From: Candidatus Thorarchaeota archaeon
GTDB lineage: Archaea > Asgardarchaeota > Thorarchaeia > Thorarchaeales > Thorarchaeaceae
Direction: 5' to 3'
DNA: 64,000 nucleotides
Assembly (NCBI GenBank): GCA_016933575.1
Contig: JAFGAR010000070.1
Span: 21,755-85,754 of the forward strand
Below, in pieces: positions 46,227-55,883 of this stretch (its first letter is position 1; each line of letters opens with the position of its first letter). The position numbers were made by a program, and so were the translations under genes. Below the pieces are notes generated by a model that had not been told where the DNA came from, did no database searches, and worked only from the letters and a program-made list of their open reading frames with translations.

Positions 46227-48221
46227 CTACAATAGAAACGCAAGGAGAAACGCTGCTAAGAGCGATCCAATGCCAACTCGGATTCCAACTCGCTTCGCTA
46301 TACCCGCAGCCTCTGCAATATCCTGAGTCAGAACATCGAAACCTTGCTCGCCAAGTGTATTGAGATTGTTTACTTTTCCAAAACCAAGACCTACTTCTAC
46401 AGGTCTCATACTTTCTCTTGCTTTAACTGATGCAACAATGATATGCTCTAGGATCTCTTGCGGTTTGTTTCTTCCCACAGGGGGATATCCTCTACTTGAG
46501 AGAGAAATAGCATTCACAACATGCGTATCTGTTGTTACAATCTCCGCACTATCATAACCTTGTGCTCTTAGTATACTGATTACTTGTTCTCTAAATCCGG
46601 GTTCCATGTTATTTCCATCAATCGCTACTAGAGCAAACTTCTGATTATCATATTTGAGTGCAATGGCAGTCACTCCTCCTGGTCCTATTCCTTCCTTTGG
46701 ATTGATATCTTCAGGAAAGATCTGGAAGATGCCCATCTCCACAGGAGTCCTTGGTTCGTTCAGAGTTGAGAAGACTGCACTAGATACAGTACCTACGAAT
46801 TCTTTTGCAGCAGGATCTCCGGGCACGACTGACACTGCATCGTCGTTGATACAATTGTGTGCATCAACAATCGCAGTACCTTGTATCTCAGGAATGCGTT
46901 TGCGAATCATATTAGCAGCATCATAGCCAACTTCAAGCGCAATATCGTCCGTAAATTCCGGAGCACTTGTTGTAATCGTTAGAACATCTCTACCAACAAA
47001 CATAGTCCACACCTTGAACTTGCCACCATCTGTCCAATGCGGTCCTGACATCTCTGTAAAGACAGAAGTCTCCTCTATCAATCTATCAATCTCGTCGAGA
47101 ACCTTGGAGTAGTCATCCTTTGATGTCAGATTCTGTTGATGTGTACATGTTCCATGCATCACAAAAGACGGTATCCTATGCTTCTCCATGATATGCTCCA
47201 TGATTACGGAAGGTAGGTCACTACTACCAACATCTCTGAATGGTCCAGGGTGTATATATTGGATAACTCCACAAGCTAGTAACTTTGATTGGTCATTAAC
47301 ATCCCTAAACACAATGATCTCCATTGGTACATCTTGCTGAGTTGATATCTTTGTCAATATTGTATCAATAGGTATTGGATCGCCAGCTAGATAGTCGTAT
47401 CCAAAAGCCTGCAGAAGTTTCGGACCACTAATTCCAAGATCTCTCTCGAATGGAATACTTACTGATCTGTAGATATAGTGAACCGCTAGGATTGAGATTG
47501 TAACGATTATTGGAAGTGAGATATACCAATACATGGACAATTCAGGCACAGCAGGATCTAGTGGACTTAGGATAAATTCAGAAGTTAACCAGAATATTAG
47601 AGGAATCGATGTTCCTATGAAATTGCGCATTTCACCATGGTCACTTAATGCATTTACCAGAAATGAATACATCAGGAACCCTAAACTTGCTCCCATCATC
47701 CAGAATCTAATCTCATAGAACTGTATTGCCATGATTGAATCTACAACAACACCAATTATTCCCATGACAAACCAGATGAGGTTACCAAACATGACAGATC
47801 CAGCTGTTCTTCTTGCATCCAGAGGACTGCCCTTACTTGCAAGTATGAGATACATTACCCCTGTTCCTAGAAAGGTTGGAATTCCAAGAACAATTACATA
47901 GAGAATTAGGGTCCAGAGTGGTTCTGCGGCAAGCCCGTTCATCATTTTGAAGATAGTCGCTAGACTTGAGAAAAAGAGAACCTCAATTCCCATTATTCCT
48001 AGAATCCCTTGAAAGGAAGGTAACTGCCATATCTTCTCAAACAAACGGACGGTTTCCTTGACTTTTGCCTTTTCTCCCAATGGAACAGCCTCGTCGTGTT
48101 TCTGAGTTCCCAGAGTTGGACTTCTTATCAAACTTGTCTTTAGCCATATTACACAGGATAGTCTGTTGTCTGGACAAGAAGATTTATATCGGATACGATA
48201 TCGCATTCGATAATCGAACAC
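46227..48221 (-). CDS. DUF2070 archaeal membrane protein
   Basis: Up to 664 aa. Six or so TM helices (~85-265) precede a large cytoplasmic domain (~280-640) and a last TM helix at the C-terminus. The cytoplasmic part carries the DUF2070 marks IQYIHPGPFRDVGSSDLP, MHGTCTHQQNLTS and VDAHNCIND, with His/Asp residues that look like a metal-dependent active site. The family is found widely in archaea and its function is unknown. The first ~60 residues are poorly conserved and the start may lie further in; as drawn, it reaches into the divergent PadR promoter. Confidence 0.8.
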   Translation of the reverse strand: MFDYRMRYRIRYKSSCPDNRLSCVIWLKTSLIRSPTLGTQKHDEAVPLGEKAKVKETVRLFEKIWQLPSFQGILGIMGIEVLFFSSLATIFKMMNGLAAEPLWTLILYVIVLGIPTFLGTGVMYLILASKGSPLDARRTAGSVMFGNLIWFVMGIIGVVVDSIMAIQFYEIRFWMMGASLGFLMYSFLVNALSDHGEMRNFIGTSIPLIFWLTSEFILSPLDPAVPELSMYWYISLPIIVTISILAVHYIYRSVSIPFERDLGISGPKLLQAFGYDYLAGDPIPIDTILTKISTQQDVPMEIIVFRDVNDQSKLLACGVIQYIHPGPFRDVGSSDLPSVIMEHIMEKHRIPSFVMHGTCTHQQNLTSKDDYSKVLDEIDRLIEETSVFTEMSGPHWTDGGKFKVWTMFVGRDVLTITTSAPEFTDDIALEVGYDAANMIRKRIPEIQGTAIVDAHNCINDDAVSVVPGDPAAKEFVGTVSSAVFSTLNEPRTPVEMGIFQIFPEDINPKEGIGPGGVTAIALKYDNQKFALVAIDGNNMEPGFREQVISILRAQGYDSAEIVTTDTHVVNAISLSSRGYPPVGRNKPQEILEHIIVASVKARESMRPVEVGLGFGKVNNLNTLGEQGFDVLTQDIAEAAGIAKRVGIRVGIGSLLAAFLLAFLL
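48188..48211. promoter_or_regulatory. 24-bp palindromic operator and TATA box of the PadR-ABC operon
   Basis: A 24-bp near-perfect palindrome (20 of 24 positions symmetric) is centred on CGATATCG, with ATCG/CGAT arms at the ends. It begins inside a TATA element (TTTATATC, 48184-48191) and ends where transcription should start, about 33 bp before the PadR ATG at 48244. A repressor bound here would block TBP or RNA polymerase. The likely ligand is the PadR protein encoded next, giving autoregulation of the exporter operon. Confidence 0.7.
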
Positions 48222-48243
48222 GAAAATATTGGAGTGTAGGATT

Positions 48244-48786
48244 ATGACTAATGAGCCCTCTGAAAAAGGCTGCGAACATCTCAGTATGCCTCAATCAATA
48301 CCAAGAGGACTTCTTCGTCATATCATCCCCAGACTGTTACGGGCAAAGGAGATGACAGGCACTGATATTATGCAACGCCTAAGAGACCTCTCAGATGGGG
48401 ATTGGAATCCGAGTCCGGGTACTATCTATCCATTACTCTCGTCTCTCGAAGATGATGGTATTATTGAAGCAGCTTCAATGGAAGGTCGGAGTAAGACGTA
48501 CCGTCTCACAGAATCCGGTATGAACCAGATGATTTCTTTTATCAAACATCAACGTGGATCCGTTGGGGAAAAGACCCGCTTGGGACCACGACTTTGGGAG
48601 CAACTTCTTGATCCTGATGAGCGCATCCATTTCCATATGCATGGAATGACGCACTCTATGGAGTCTTTCGAATCTGTGTTAACATCACTTGACAAAAGAC
48701 AACAACAACGATTACTCAAATTCCTTGAAGAGATAGCAACAAGAATGCATTCAATCATTGATAAACTACTAACTGGAGTCACATAG
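48244..48786 (+). CDS. PadR-family transcriptional repressor
   Basis: About 180 aa from the ATG at 48244 (GTAGGATT upstream). The winged helix at residues ~24-95 contains the PadR pattern LLRHIIPRLLRAKEMTGTDI, PSPGTIYPLLSSLEDDGIIE and SKTYRLTESG, followed by a helical dimerisation domain (~130-178). Members bind drugs or phenolics and repress exporters, as LmrR does for LmrCD. The gene leads an operon with two ABC half-transporters (1-bp gap), directly behind a palindromic operator. A His-rich HFHMHGMTH segment lies in the linker. Confidence 0.92.
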   Translation: MTNEPSEKGCEHLSMPQSIPRGLLRHIIPRLLRAKEMTGTDIMQRLRDLSDGDWNPSPGTIYPLLSSLEDDGIIEAASMEGRSKTYRLTESGMNQMISFIKHQRGSVGEKTRLGPRLWEQLLDPDERIHFHMHGMTHSMESFESVLTSLDKRQQQRLLKFLEEIATRMHSIIDKLLTGVT

Positions 48787-48787
48787 A

Positions 48788-50656
48788 ATGGCTAGAAACA
48801 ATGGCGGCGAAACGATAAGAAAATCTCCTTGGAGATACATGCTCAGCGGAATGACACGAAACAAAGCAATCGCAAGCATAGGGCTGTTTCTCGTGATGAT
48901 CTCTACAATACTGACTGTTTTTCCATCCGTCTTCATTGGTCTTGCGGTGACTGAGATTCTAACGACTGCAACATTGACAGCTCAGTTCACATATTATGTA
49001 TGGCTTATTGTCATCTTTGCACTAGCATACATGGGTCTCTATTTTGTAGGTGGGTATGTTTGGGCAACACTTACTCTACGATGGGAACGAGATGCCCGAC
49101 AGGACTTCTTTGAAGCCTTACAAGTCTATAGTATGACCTTCCATGATGAGTTTGATAGTAAACGGTTACTCTCCGTAGCTATGCAAGATATATTCTGGGT
49201 TCGATTCTCACTCAATCCAGCAATGAGAAATATTGCTACCGGTCTTAGCTCATTTTTCATCACCTCGATTCTTCTTATACAAATTGACTTTCTACCAGGT
49301 CTCAATTCTCTGATAACCCTTCAACTTAGTGGATTCACATTTCCAATCTATGGATTTTCAATTATCATGATTGTTGGATTTCCAATTTACCTATTCTTTT
49401 CTTATCGCTATGCTAATACAATCGAGCCTGTGAGAAGAAAACGTGCAGAAAATATGGAATCATTAACTGCAGTAACACAAGGTGTCTTTCAAGGTATTGA
49501 AGTTGTTAGAGCATTTGATGCTGAGGACATTGAGGTGAAAAAATTCCATGAGGTTAGCAAAATTCAGGAAGAATTAACGGCAAAGGAAGGAAAACTGTCT
49601 GCCTTTTACTTGCCTGCACTCATCTTAGCAGGAATGACTACAATTGCTCTCGCATATGCTGGTTATGCAGTCATCAATGGAATCTTGGACCCTGGACAGA
49701 TGATTACTATTCTTGGACTACTTACATCACTCCAAGGACTCAATTTCCAGTTCCCTGCAATGTTATTGATGTTAAGAGGAGGCTATGTTAATGCTCAGCG
49801 TGTTGTAGAATTATTGAATTGGAATGATCCCATGTTTGAGCCAGAGGATGAAGTATTCAATGTAAATTGGACCAACGATATTATCTTTGATAATGTGAGT
49901 TTCAAATACGGACGCGAAGAGAATGGAAATCCTCACTACGCGCTCAGAGACCTATCCATCACCATTCCTGGTGGTTCACGTGTTGCCCTTATTGGCGGAC
50001 CTGGCGCAGGAAAGAGTACATTTCTCAAACTCCTGCTTCGTTTATACGATCCAACCTCTGGTGAAATTCGGGTTGGTGGAGTGAATCTTCGAAACATATC
50101 TACAAAAGCTGTGAGAGATGTTGTAGGACTTGTTGAACAGGACATCTTTCTCTTTAGAATGACTGTCCGAGATAATATTGCCTTTGGTAGATCTGATGCA
50201 TCTTATGATGAGATAGTAAAAGCTGCAAGACGTGCTCAAGCTGATGAATTCATTGTGCAACTGCCTGATGGTTATGATACGATGATTGGCGAGAGAGGAA
50301 TGACATTAAGTGGTGGCCAACGACAACGACTAGCTATAGCCCGTGCAATCATTCAGGATCCCAAGATATTGTTATTGGATGACTCTGTGAGTGCAGTTGA
50401 TGCTCAGACTGAATATCTAATGCGAAAGGCGCTAGATGAAGTGATGCGGGATCGAACGAGTATTACTGTGACTCAACGATTACGAACACTGATGGAGGCA
50501 GACATCGTAATTATTCTTGACAAAGGTGGTCTTATCGCAACAGGAACACATGACGAATTACTCAGAGACTCAGAGCAATACCGCCGTGTCTTCGAGCGGC
50601 TCCCTGGTGCTCAAGAGTTACTTGCTACAGTCTCTCAGAGTGGAGGTGCTCCATAA
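48788..50656 (+). CDS. ABC exporter subunit A with degenerate catalytic site
   Basis: 622 aa: six TM helices (~20-320), then a nucleotide-binding domain (~355-610). Walker A is GGPGAGKST and the signature is a perfect LSGGQRQRLAIARA. The residue after Walker B is Asp not Glu (LLLDDSVSAVD) and the switch His is Gln (TVTQRLRT). This is the typical non-catalytic partner of heterodimeric exporters such as BmrCD, LmrCD or TM287/288. It probably exports drugs or lipids with the next gene's product. Stop and next start overlap (TAATG). Confidence 0.93.
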   Translation: MARNNGGETIRKSPWRYMLSGMTRNKAIASIGLFLVMISTILTVFPSVFIGLAVTEILTTATLTAQFTYYVWLIVIFALAYMGLYFVGGYVWATLTLRWERDARQDFFEALQVYSMTFHDEFDSKRLLSVAMQDIFWVRFSLNPAMRNIATGLSSFFITSILLIQIDFLPGLNSLITLQLSGFTFPIYGFSIIMIVGFPIYLFFSYRYANTIEPVRRKRAENMESLTAVTQGVFQGIEVVRAFDAEDIEVKKFHEVSKIQEELTAKEGKLSAFYLPALILAGMTTIALAYAGYAVINGILDPGQMITILGLLTSLQGLNFQFPAMLLMLRGGYVNAQRVVELLNWNDPMFEPEDEVFNVNWTNDIIFDNVSFKYGREENGNPHYALRDLSITIPGGSRVALIGGPGAGKSTFLKLLLRLYDPTSGEIRVGGVNLRNISTKAVRDVVGLVEQDIFLFRMTVRDNIAFGRSDASYDEIVKAARRAQADEFIVQLPDGYDTMIGERGMTLSGGQRQRLAIARAIIQDPKILLLDDSVSAVDAQTEYLMRKALDEVMRDRTSITVTQRLRTLMEADIVIILDKGGLIATGTHDELLRDSEQYRRVFERLPGAQELLATVSQSGGAP

Positions 50657-52734
50657 TGGGTATGCACGGACCTATGGTTAGTCGTGGAGGTCCTGGAGCT
50701 CTTATGGGCAAGAAGGAAAAGAGAAGTCGTCCGATTCGAGTTCTACTTGGTAGAATGGTCCTTTACCTTGGTAAGTTCAAACGTATTACTATCATCGGCG
50801 CTATTCTCTCACTTGCAGCAACAATCGTTGGCGTAATTATTCCTCTGGTTTTGAGGGATAGTATTAATTCTGTTTACTTAGAAGGTTCTCTTAATATACT
50901 CGTGACACTGACCATATTATTTCTAGTACTCTCTATTGTAACATGGATAATGAGTGGTGTTAATACCTGGATCATGTCAATCGCTCAAGCAGGGTTAGTT
51001 CAGAGTGTTCAGGAGGATGTCTATAGACATTTAGTAAATGCAGATCTCTCATATCATAAAGCTGAACAGGCTGGAAATGTCACTTCTAGAGTCACTAGTG
51101 ATGCGACAAATCTCAGTACTGGAATACAGGTATTGATTAATTTCGCAAGCCAAGCTCTCACGCTTGTTGCATCTTTCATCCTTCTTTGGTTGATGTCACC
51201 ATTTCTTGCTCTTACTTCCCTTGTAGTTGTACCTGGTGTTCTCTTCATTGCTGCCATCTTTGGTACAGTTGGCCAGAGAATCATGCTAGCCTCGCAACGG
51301 GCGTCTGGTGAAGTATCGGGTCAGATAGCGGAAAATCTAAGCGGTATCCATGTAGCTAAAGCATTCAATCGAGAAGACGAGCTTGCAGAGGATTTAATGA
51401 GTTTGAACCAAAAGGCATACCGCTATGGTTTCCGATTCATGATTCTGATGACATCAATGCAACCACTAATGATGGCAATAGGACAATTTGCCATTGCTGC
51501 TATGCTCTTTGTAGCTGGGTCATTGGCCGTAGGTACTCTTCCTCTCCTCAATCTTGGAGATATCTTTCTTGCTATATCACTGGTTCGCGGAATCATGTTT
51601 CCTCTCCTAGGATTATCCATGATGGCAACACAAGTTCAATCGTCACTAGCTGCAATGGACCGTGTCACTGATGTTCTGGAGTCAAAACCTGCTATCACAG
51701 ATTCCATAAACGCAGAGCCGCTTCTTGCAGAAAATGATGGAATCTACTTCAAGAATGTCACATTTGAGTATGTCAAGAACACTCCAGTCCTAAAGGACGT
51801 CAGTTTCTCAATCAATCCTGGGGAAACTGTGGCTATTGTAGGACATACTGGAGCTGGAAAGACAACTATTGCTGCACTTGTGAACCGGTTCTATGACCCG
51901 ATTGATGGTGGAATCTACATTGGCAACCAGAATATCAGAGAAGTTCAATTACATTCTCTTCATAGCTCCATGTCACTCATACCTCAAGAACCATACTTGT
52001 TTGATGATACAATCATGGAAAATATACGATATGGAAAACTTGATGCAACCGATGAAGAGATAATCAATCTATGCAAGATTCTTGGAGCTGACGAGTTTAT
52101 CGATGTGCTTGCTGATGGGTATCAGACTCGAATCATCCAAAGTGGCAAGAATCTGAGTGCTGGTCAGCGTCAAATGATTACTATTGCACGAACTATGCTT
52201 GCCAACCCTAAGATATTAATTCTTGATGAAGCAACAAGCCGTCTTGATGCGTACAGCGAATCTCTAGTGCAGGATGCTCAAGAACAGTTATTCCATGATA
52301 GGACTACAATTGTTATTGCTCATCGTCTAACCACAATCGCAAATGCTTCTCGAATCCTCGTCTTTGATCACGGTTCTTTAGTAGAGCAGGGTACACATGA
52401 AGAGCTTCTTGCTCAAGATGGCATTTTCAAGGCTCTCTATGAGACCTATTATGCACACCAAGGAATTGAGGAAATCACAGAAGATGTGGTCGAAGTTGCT
52501 AAGTCTGTAGTTACAGAATATGGTGGCGAAAAACCCGAACCTGTTGGTCAGGGAATGATGACAGGTTCCGGGATGTTAGGAGTCCATTCACAAATGACCC
52601 CGGAGATGATAGAGAAATTAAAAGAACGTCTTGAGAATGATCCTGATTCACTTCCTCCTCAAATGAGAAAGATGATCGAGGAGAAATTCAAGAAGAAGGA
52701 AGAGAGTGAGGTGTCAGGAACTGGTGGAAAATAG
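50656..52734 (+). CDS. ABC exporter subunit B with catalytic NBD
   Basis: 692 aa: six TM helices, then an NBD with Walker A GHTGAGKTT, Walker B plus Glu LILDEATSRLD, and the switch His in VIAHRLTTI. Its signature is degenerate (LSAGQRQM). Together with subunit A this gives one working and one degenerate ATP site, as expected for a heterodimer. A ~90-residue Met/Gln/Pro-rich C-terminal extension (from GQGMMTGSGMLGVH) is unusual; a Met/Gly/Pro-rich leader also opens the protein (MGMHGPMVSRGGPGALMG). Confidence 0.93.
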   Translation: MGMHGPMVSRGGPGALMGKKEKRSRPIRVLLGRMVLYLGKFKRITIIGAILSLAATIVGVIIPLVLRDSINSVYLEGSLNILVTLTILFLVLSIVTWIMSGVNTWIMSIAQAGLVQSVQEDVYRHLVNADLSYHKAEQAGNVTSRVTSDATNLSTGIQVLINFASQALTLVASFILLWLMSPFLALTSLVVVPGVLFIAAIFGTVGQRIMLASQRASGEVSGQIAENLSGIHVAKAFNREDELAEDLMSLNQKAYRYGFRFMILMTSMQPLMMAIGQFAIAAMLFVAGSLAVGTLPLLNLGDIFLAISLVRGIMFPLLGLSMMATQVQSSLAAMDRVTDVLESKPAITDSINAEPLLAENDGIYFKNVTFEYVKNTPVLKDVSFSINPGETVAIVGHTGAGKTTIAALVNRFYDPIDGGIYIGNQNIREVQLHSLHSSMSLIPQEPYLFDDTIMENIRYGKLDATDEEIINLCKILGADEFIDVLADGYQTRIIQSGKNLSAGQRQMITIARTMLANPKILILDEATSRLDAYSESLVQDAQEQLFHDRTTIVIAHRLTTIANASRILVFDHGSLVEQGTHEELLAQDGIFKALYETYYAHQGIEEITEDVVEVAKSVVTEYGGEKPEPVGQGMMTGSGMLGVHSQMTPEMIEKLKERLENDPDSLPPQMRKMIEEKFKKKEESEVSGTGGK

Positions 52735-52745
52735 CATTAGTTCCT

Positions 52746-53522
52746 TTACTGATACTTGTCCATACTTTGTGACAATAACAAAACCGAGCCAAAGAATACA
52801 TATGATTCAATAGCTAGAAGACTATCTGTTGGTGTGGCAAGTGCATAACTTGAGAATACCCAGAAGAAGGAACGTACTAAGTATATCAAAAATCCCAGAA
52901 AGACTAGCAAAAGGGGTTTGACTATTTCCCCATTCTGAAATGTCCAGATAAAACCTAACGCAACCATGCAGAAGAGAATTAGACTACTTATGATTGGTGA
53001 GATCACAATCGCTCTGATGACCCCAAGATTCGGAAACTGAGTGATGATGATTACAAGAACTCCTAGAGTGGTGAGGGACACAATAAGGACAAGTATTATC
53101 CACATCCGTTCACCGTTCATAATCTCTAGAGCTGAGTTCACGGATCGCAAGTATTGCATTATCCCAAAACCTAGAAGAAAAATACCTGGCATTTGGACAA
53201 GTGCAAATGCAATCTCTAGTTGGAATGTATTCTCTGCTAGGAATACAAGAATCCCTGCAATCTCGGATAAAGATAGCATGATGAGACCAATTGCAATCCA
53301 GAGATTTAGCGTGTGAAATCTATCGTTCCTTAGACCTGATTCACGAGCGTAGATCCTCAAGCCCATAATTCCAAGAGTGAACGCAATCATTGGAGTAAGC
53401 AATACCAAAGCTAATTGTAGAATGTCATAACTGCTAGTTGATGCGAGAAGAATATAGAATAGTAATATAGCCAAGCCTAAAACATAGATTGGAAACGCAC
53501 CTGACCATCTAATTCTTGGCAC
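52746..53522 (-). CDS. Seven-TM membrane protein, family unknown
   Basis: 258 aa with seven hydrophobic helices filling almost the whole chain and short loops. The layout resembles membrane sensor domains (MASE or 7TMR-like) but there is no attached output domain. The start is a GTG at 53522. It converges on the ABC operon. It lies just downstream of the longin-domain gene on the same strand, so the two may form a unit. Confidence 0.65.
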   Translation of the reverse strand: MPRIRWSGAFPIYVLGLAILLFYILLASTSSYDILQLALVLLTPMIAFTLGIMGLRIYARESGLRNDRFHTLNLWIAIGLIMLSLSEIAGILVFLAENTFQLEIAFALVQMPGIFLLGFGIMQYLRSVNSALEIMNGERMWIILVLIVSLTTLGVLVIIITQFPNLGVIRAIVISPIISSLILFCMVALGFIWTFQNGEIVKPLLLVFLGFLIYLVRSFFWVFSSYALATPTDSLLAIESYVFFGSVLLLSQSMDKYQ

Positions 53523-53621
53523 TAATTCTCTACTCCTTGCAGATTACTCTGAGAAACCTATTTTCTCCGATTTGTATATTGTGCTGATAACCCTTGAGTG
53601 AAAAACATTCTGAATTATCCC

Positions 53622-54815
53622 CTAGACAAGAAGTGATTCCCATTGAATTTGAAAGACTGTGCTCGGAAACCTTTGTTCAAGTTCATCCTTTGTATTATGA
53701 AGAACTTTGTTAACGGGTTGCTTTCCAATCAAGTCTTTTGCCATTCTTGTAATGAATTGCATTAATACCCGAAATCCATCATCTAGCAATTCCGGTCCTA
53801 TTGACCCCTTGAGTGTGGCTGAGAGAAGCGAACTTCGCATATCAATATCCACTCCATCTTCAAGAGTGACAAATTTTAACCATGGATAATGATCAATTAG
53901 CTTTTCACGTGCTGCAAAAAAGATGCTTCGGATAGGTTTGAATCCAACAATGTTCGCTAGTCTATTTACAAGTGCTTGAAGAGCAGAGGAATATCTCACT
54001 ACTATCGCTTGTGATGGTGACACAAGTTCCACCATCTTTCTCTTTTCAAGCCATGCAACTTCTTCCAGAAAGCGCTTCAAATCTTCAGTCCGGAGCCGCT
54101 CTGCGGCAATAGAGAGTGGTGTTTCGCCATCCAGTTCAGTCAAGGCTCTCGCAGCTACTGGAGATAATTCTCCCCTCGCCTCCTCAGAAGGCGACATTGA
54201 TGTGGTCTGATAGATATCATCTGGTCTAACGGGATTTGTAACGACAATCGCTCCTTCCCAGAGTGCCTCTGCAGTCAGGTTGAGTGCAATCTCCACTGGT
54301 ACTTCTAAGAATCTTGCAGCATCTGTGACTGAACAAATATCCGGAATTAATCGGAGGAATGATATCACGTCCGGTCTCCGAGTCAAATGTTCCCATTCAG
54401 GTCTTACAGTAATCAAGGTCTCTAGACTAATCTTCTCTCTCACGAATTCATCCATGATTGACTGCTCAAAGCGTGTCTGGACAGCAAGGTCAAGATCCAC
54501 CCATCTAAGAACTGCAAATTGCTCCTCGAAGCGGATGATGGTTCTTCGTAGTTTATTCCTGATATGTTCATTATCTATCTGTGTAGATATAGCTCCAAGA
54601 GTCCATTCGCCGAATTCCACAAGAATTGTGTAATCGGTTCCTTCAAAGGCTCTTGCTTGAGATTTGAGTGAGCGTGTGGCTTCATCAAAGAATGATGTCA
54701 TCGCCACAAGAAAGGAAGAGAGTAGTTGCGGATCGAAGGCTGAACCAGTGAAGTCCTTATGATACATACACACCCCTGTATCGCGTTTGATGATGTATAT
54801 GCTATTGATGTCCAT
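53622..54815 (-). CDS. Longin/roadblock-like domain protein with winged helices
   Basis: 397 aa, soluble. Residues 1-~120 form a longin-like domain (IYIIKRDTGVCMYHKDF; LLSSFLVAMTSFFDEA). This matches the inner domain of the giant surface protein at 15977, including D-x-G-x-C, YH and the S-F-x-x-A-x-TS-x-x-x-E line. The middle (~130-260) looks like one or two winged helices (TDAARFLEVPVEIALNLTAE). The C-terminal ~120 residues are helical. Longin and roadblock domains in Asgard archaea are thought to work with Ras-like GTPases; no GTPase gene is adjacent. GAGAGG precedes the ATG. Confidence 0.75.
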   Translation of the reverse strand: MDINSIYIIKRDTGVCMYHKDFTGSAFDPQLLSSFLVAMTSFFDEATRSLKSQARAFEGTDYTILVEFGEWTLGAISTQIDNEHIRNKLRRTIIRFEEQFAVLRWVDLDLAVQTRFEQSIMDEFVREKISLETLITVRPEWEHLTRRPDVISFLRLIPDICSVTDAARFLEVPVEIALNLTAEALWEGAIVVTNPVRPDDIYQTTSMSPSEEARGELSPVAARALTELDGETPLSIAAERLRTEDLKRFLEEVAWLEKRKMVELVSPSQAIVVRYSSALQALVNRLANIVGFKPIRSIFFAAREKLIDHYPWLKFVTLEDGVDIDMRSSLLSATLKGSIGPELLDDGFRVLMQFITRMAKDLIGKQPVNKVLHNTKDELEQRFPSTVFQIQWESLLV

Positions 54816-55015
54816 TGGGTCAATTCCTCTCAGTTCGCTCGTTTCCTCGTATCTAGCAATTCCTCTAGCCTGTCACACAGTGCATGGCGTGCACTATGAT
54901 TCTTCTCTCATAATTCCTTTTGAGGGTTATAGTGATGTATCCTAATTTCAAGTATGTCAGAATATGCTAAATGGTCACCCTTATAGGAGGTCTATTTTCT
55001 GAGCATTTGGTAATC

Positions 55016-55627
55016 ATGTCATCAAAGGAAGATCTTACATCAAAATGCCCTGTTTGTACAACAGGCAAATTGATTGTAAACTCCATGCTCTATAGCGTTC
55101 CATTCTTCAATGAACTTGCTATGTTCACAATGAAATGCCCTGAATGCGGCTTCAGTCATAGTGATGTATTCTCAGCAGAGCAACGAAGACCAACGAGATT
55201 TACACTACATGTAGATGATGTTTCACTTCTTAATGTGCGTGTGGTTAGATCGGGCTCTTGCACCTATCGTTTTCCAGAATGGGGCATAGATGTTGAACCT
55301 GGTCCTGCTGCAGATGCTTTTGTTACCAATGTTGAGGGTCTTTTATTTCGAGTAAGATCAGTAGTCGAGACTGCACTCGGATTTGCTGATGAGGAATCTG
55401 AGCGTAAACGCGCAAAGCAAATACTTGATGAGATTATGCTAGCCCTTCGAGGCGATTATTTCTTCACCTTAGTAATGGAGGATCCTGCTGGTGTCAGTGG
55501 AATCTTACCTGATGATTTGACCTTGGTAAAAATTGAAGAGCTCAGTCCTGAAGAAACCTCTCATTTGAAAGGTGCTCCTTTCTGGATTGACACTATGCGC
55601 GAAGAGATATCGGAGCGTAAGGGTTAA
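55016..55627 (+). CDS. ZPR1-type zinc-finger protein
   Basis: About 203 aa from the ATG at 55016; ATG at 54971 or TTG at 55007 are also in frame, and a GGAGG at 54986 falls awkwardly between them. The zinc finger CPVC-x(26-30)-CPECG is followed by the ZPR1 domain (FSHSDVF; VDDVSLLNVRVVRSGSCTYR; FPEWGIDVEPGPAADAFVTN; VEGLL). Eukaryotic ZPR1 has two such modules and acts as an eEF1A chaperone; archaeal proteins have one, as here. It ends 31 bp before the tRNA-Ala gene. Confidence 0.85.
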   Translation: MSSKEDLTSKCPVCTTGKLIVNSMLYSVPFFNELAMFTMKCPECGFSHSDVFSAEQRRPTRFTLHVDDVSLLNVRVVRSGSCTYRFPEWGIDVEPGPAADAFVTNVEGLLFRVRSVVETALGFADEESERKRAKQILDEIMLALRGDYFFTLVMEDPAGVSGILPDDLTLVKIEELSPEETSHLKGAPFWIDTMREEISERKG

Positions 55628-55658
55628 AACGCACTGCATTAGACAGCTCTCTAACAGT

Positions 55659-55765
55659 GGGCCGGTAGATTAGCCCGGCAGATCGCATGGTTTGCAAACC
55701 TTCTGGGTCTCCCAGGAGATCAAACCTCCATGAGGCCGCGAGTTCAAATCTCGCCCGGTCCACCA
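55659..55765 (+). tRNA. tRNA-Ala (UGC) with a 30-nt intron
   Basis: A full cloverleaf can be drawn. Acceptor: GGGCCGG (55659-55665) with CCGGTCC (55755-55761), including the G3-U70 pair that identifies alanine tRNAs. D-stem: GATT/GATC. Anticodon stem: CATGG (55686-55690) with CCATG (55728-55732); the anticodon TGC is at 55693-55695. T-arm: GCGAG-TTCAAAT-CTCGC (55738-55754). Discriminator A, and CCA is encoded. The intron, about 55697-55726, sits at the canonical 37/38 site and has an internal CTGGG-TCT-CCCAG hairpin. Boundaries are inferred from restoring the loop. The 3' end is an integration site. Confidence 0.95.
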
Positions 55766-55766
55766 T
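55742..55766 (+). repeat. att-like site, copy within the intact tRNA-Ala gene
   Basis: 25 bp covering the 3' half of the T-arm, the 3' acceptor strand, CCA and one base more. It matches 57218-57242 at 24 of 25 positions (T at 55751, G at 57227). Confidence 0.85.
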
Positions 55767-55883
55767 ATCATATTCTTCTTTATTGCTTGATATTAAATTA
55801 AGAAAGAAATTACAGAAATACAAATGCACGATATTGATTTAGAAACATAGAAGACTGCTAATTGGCTTTTCAGAGTGTTTTAA

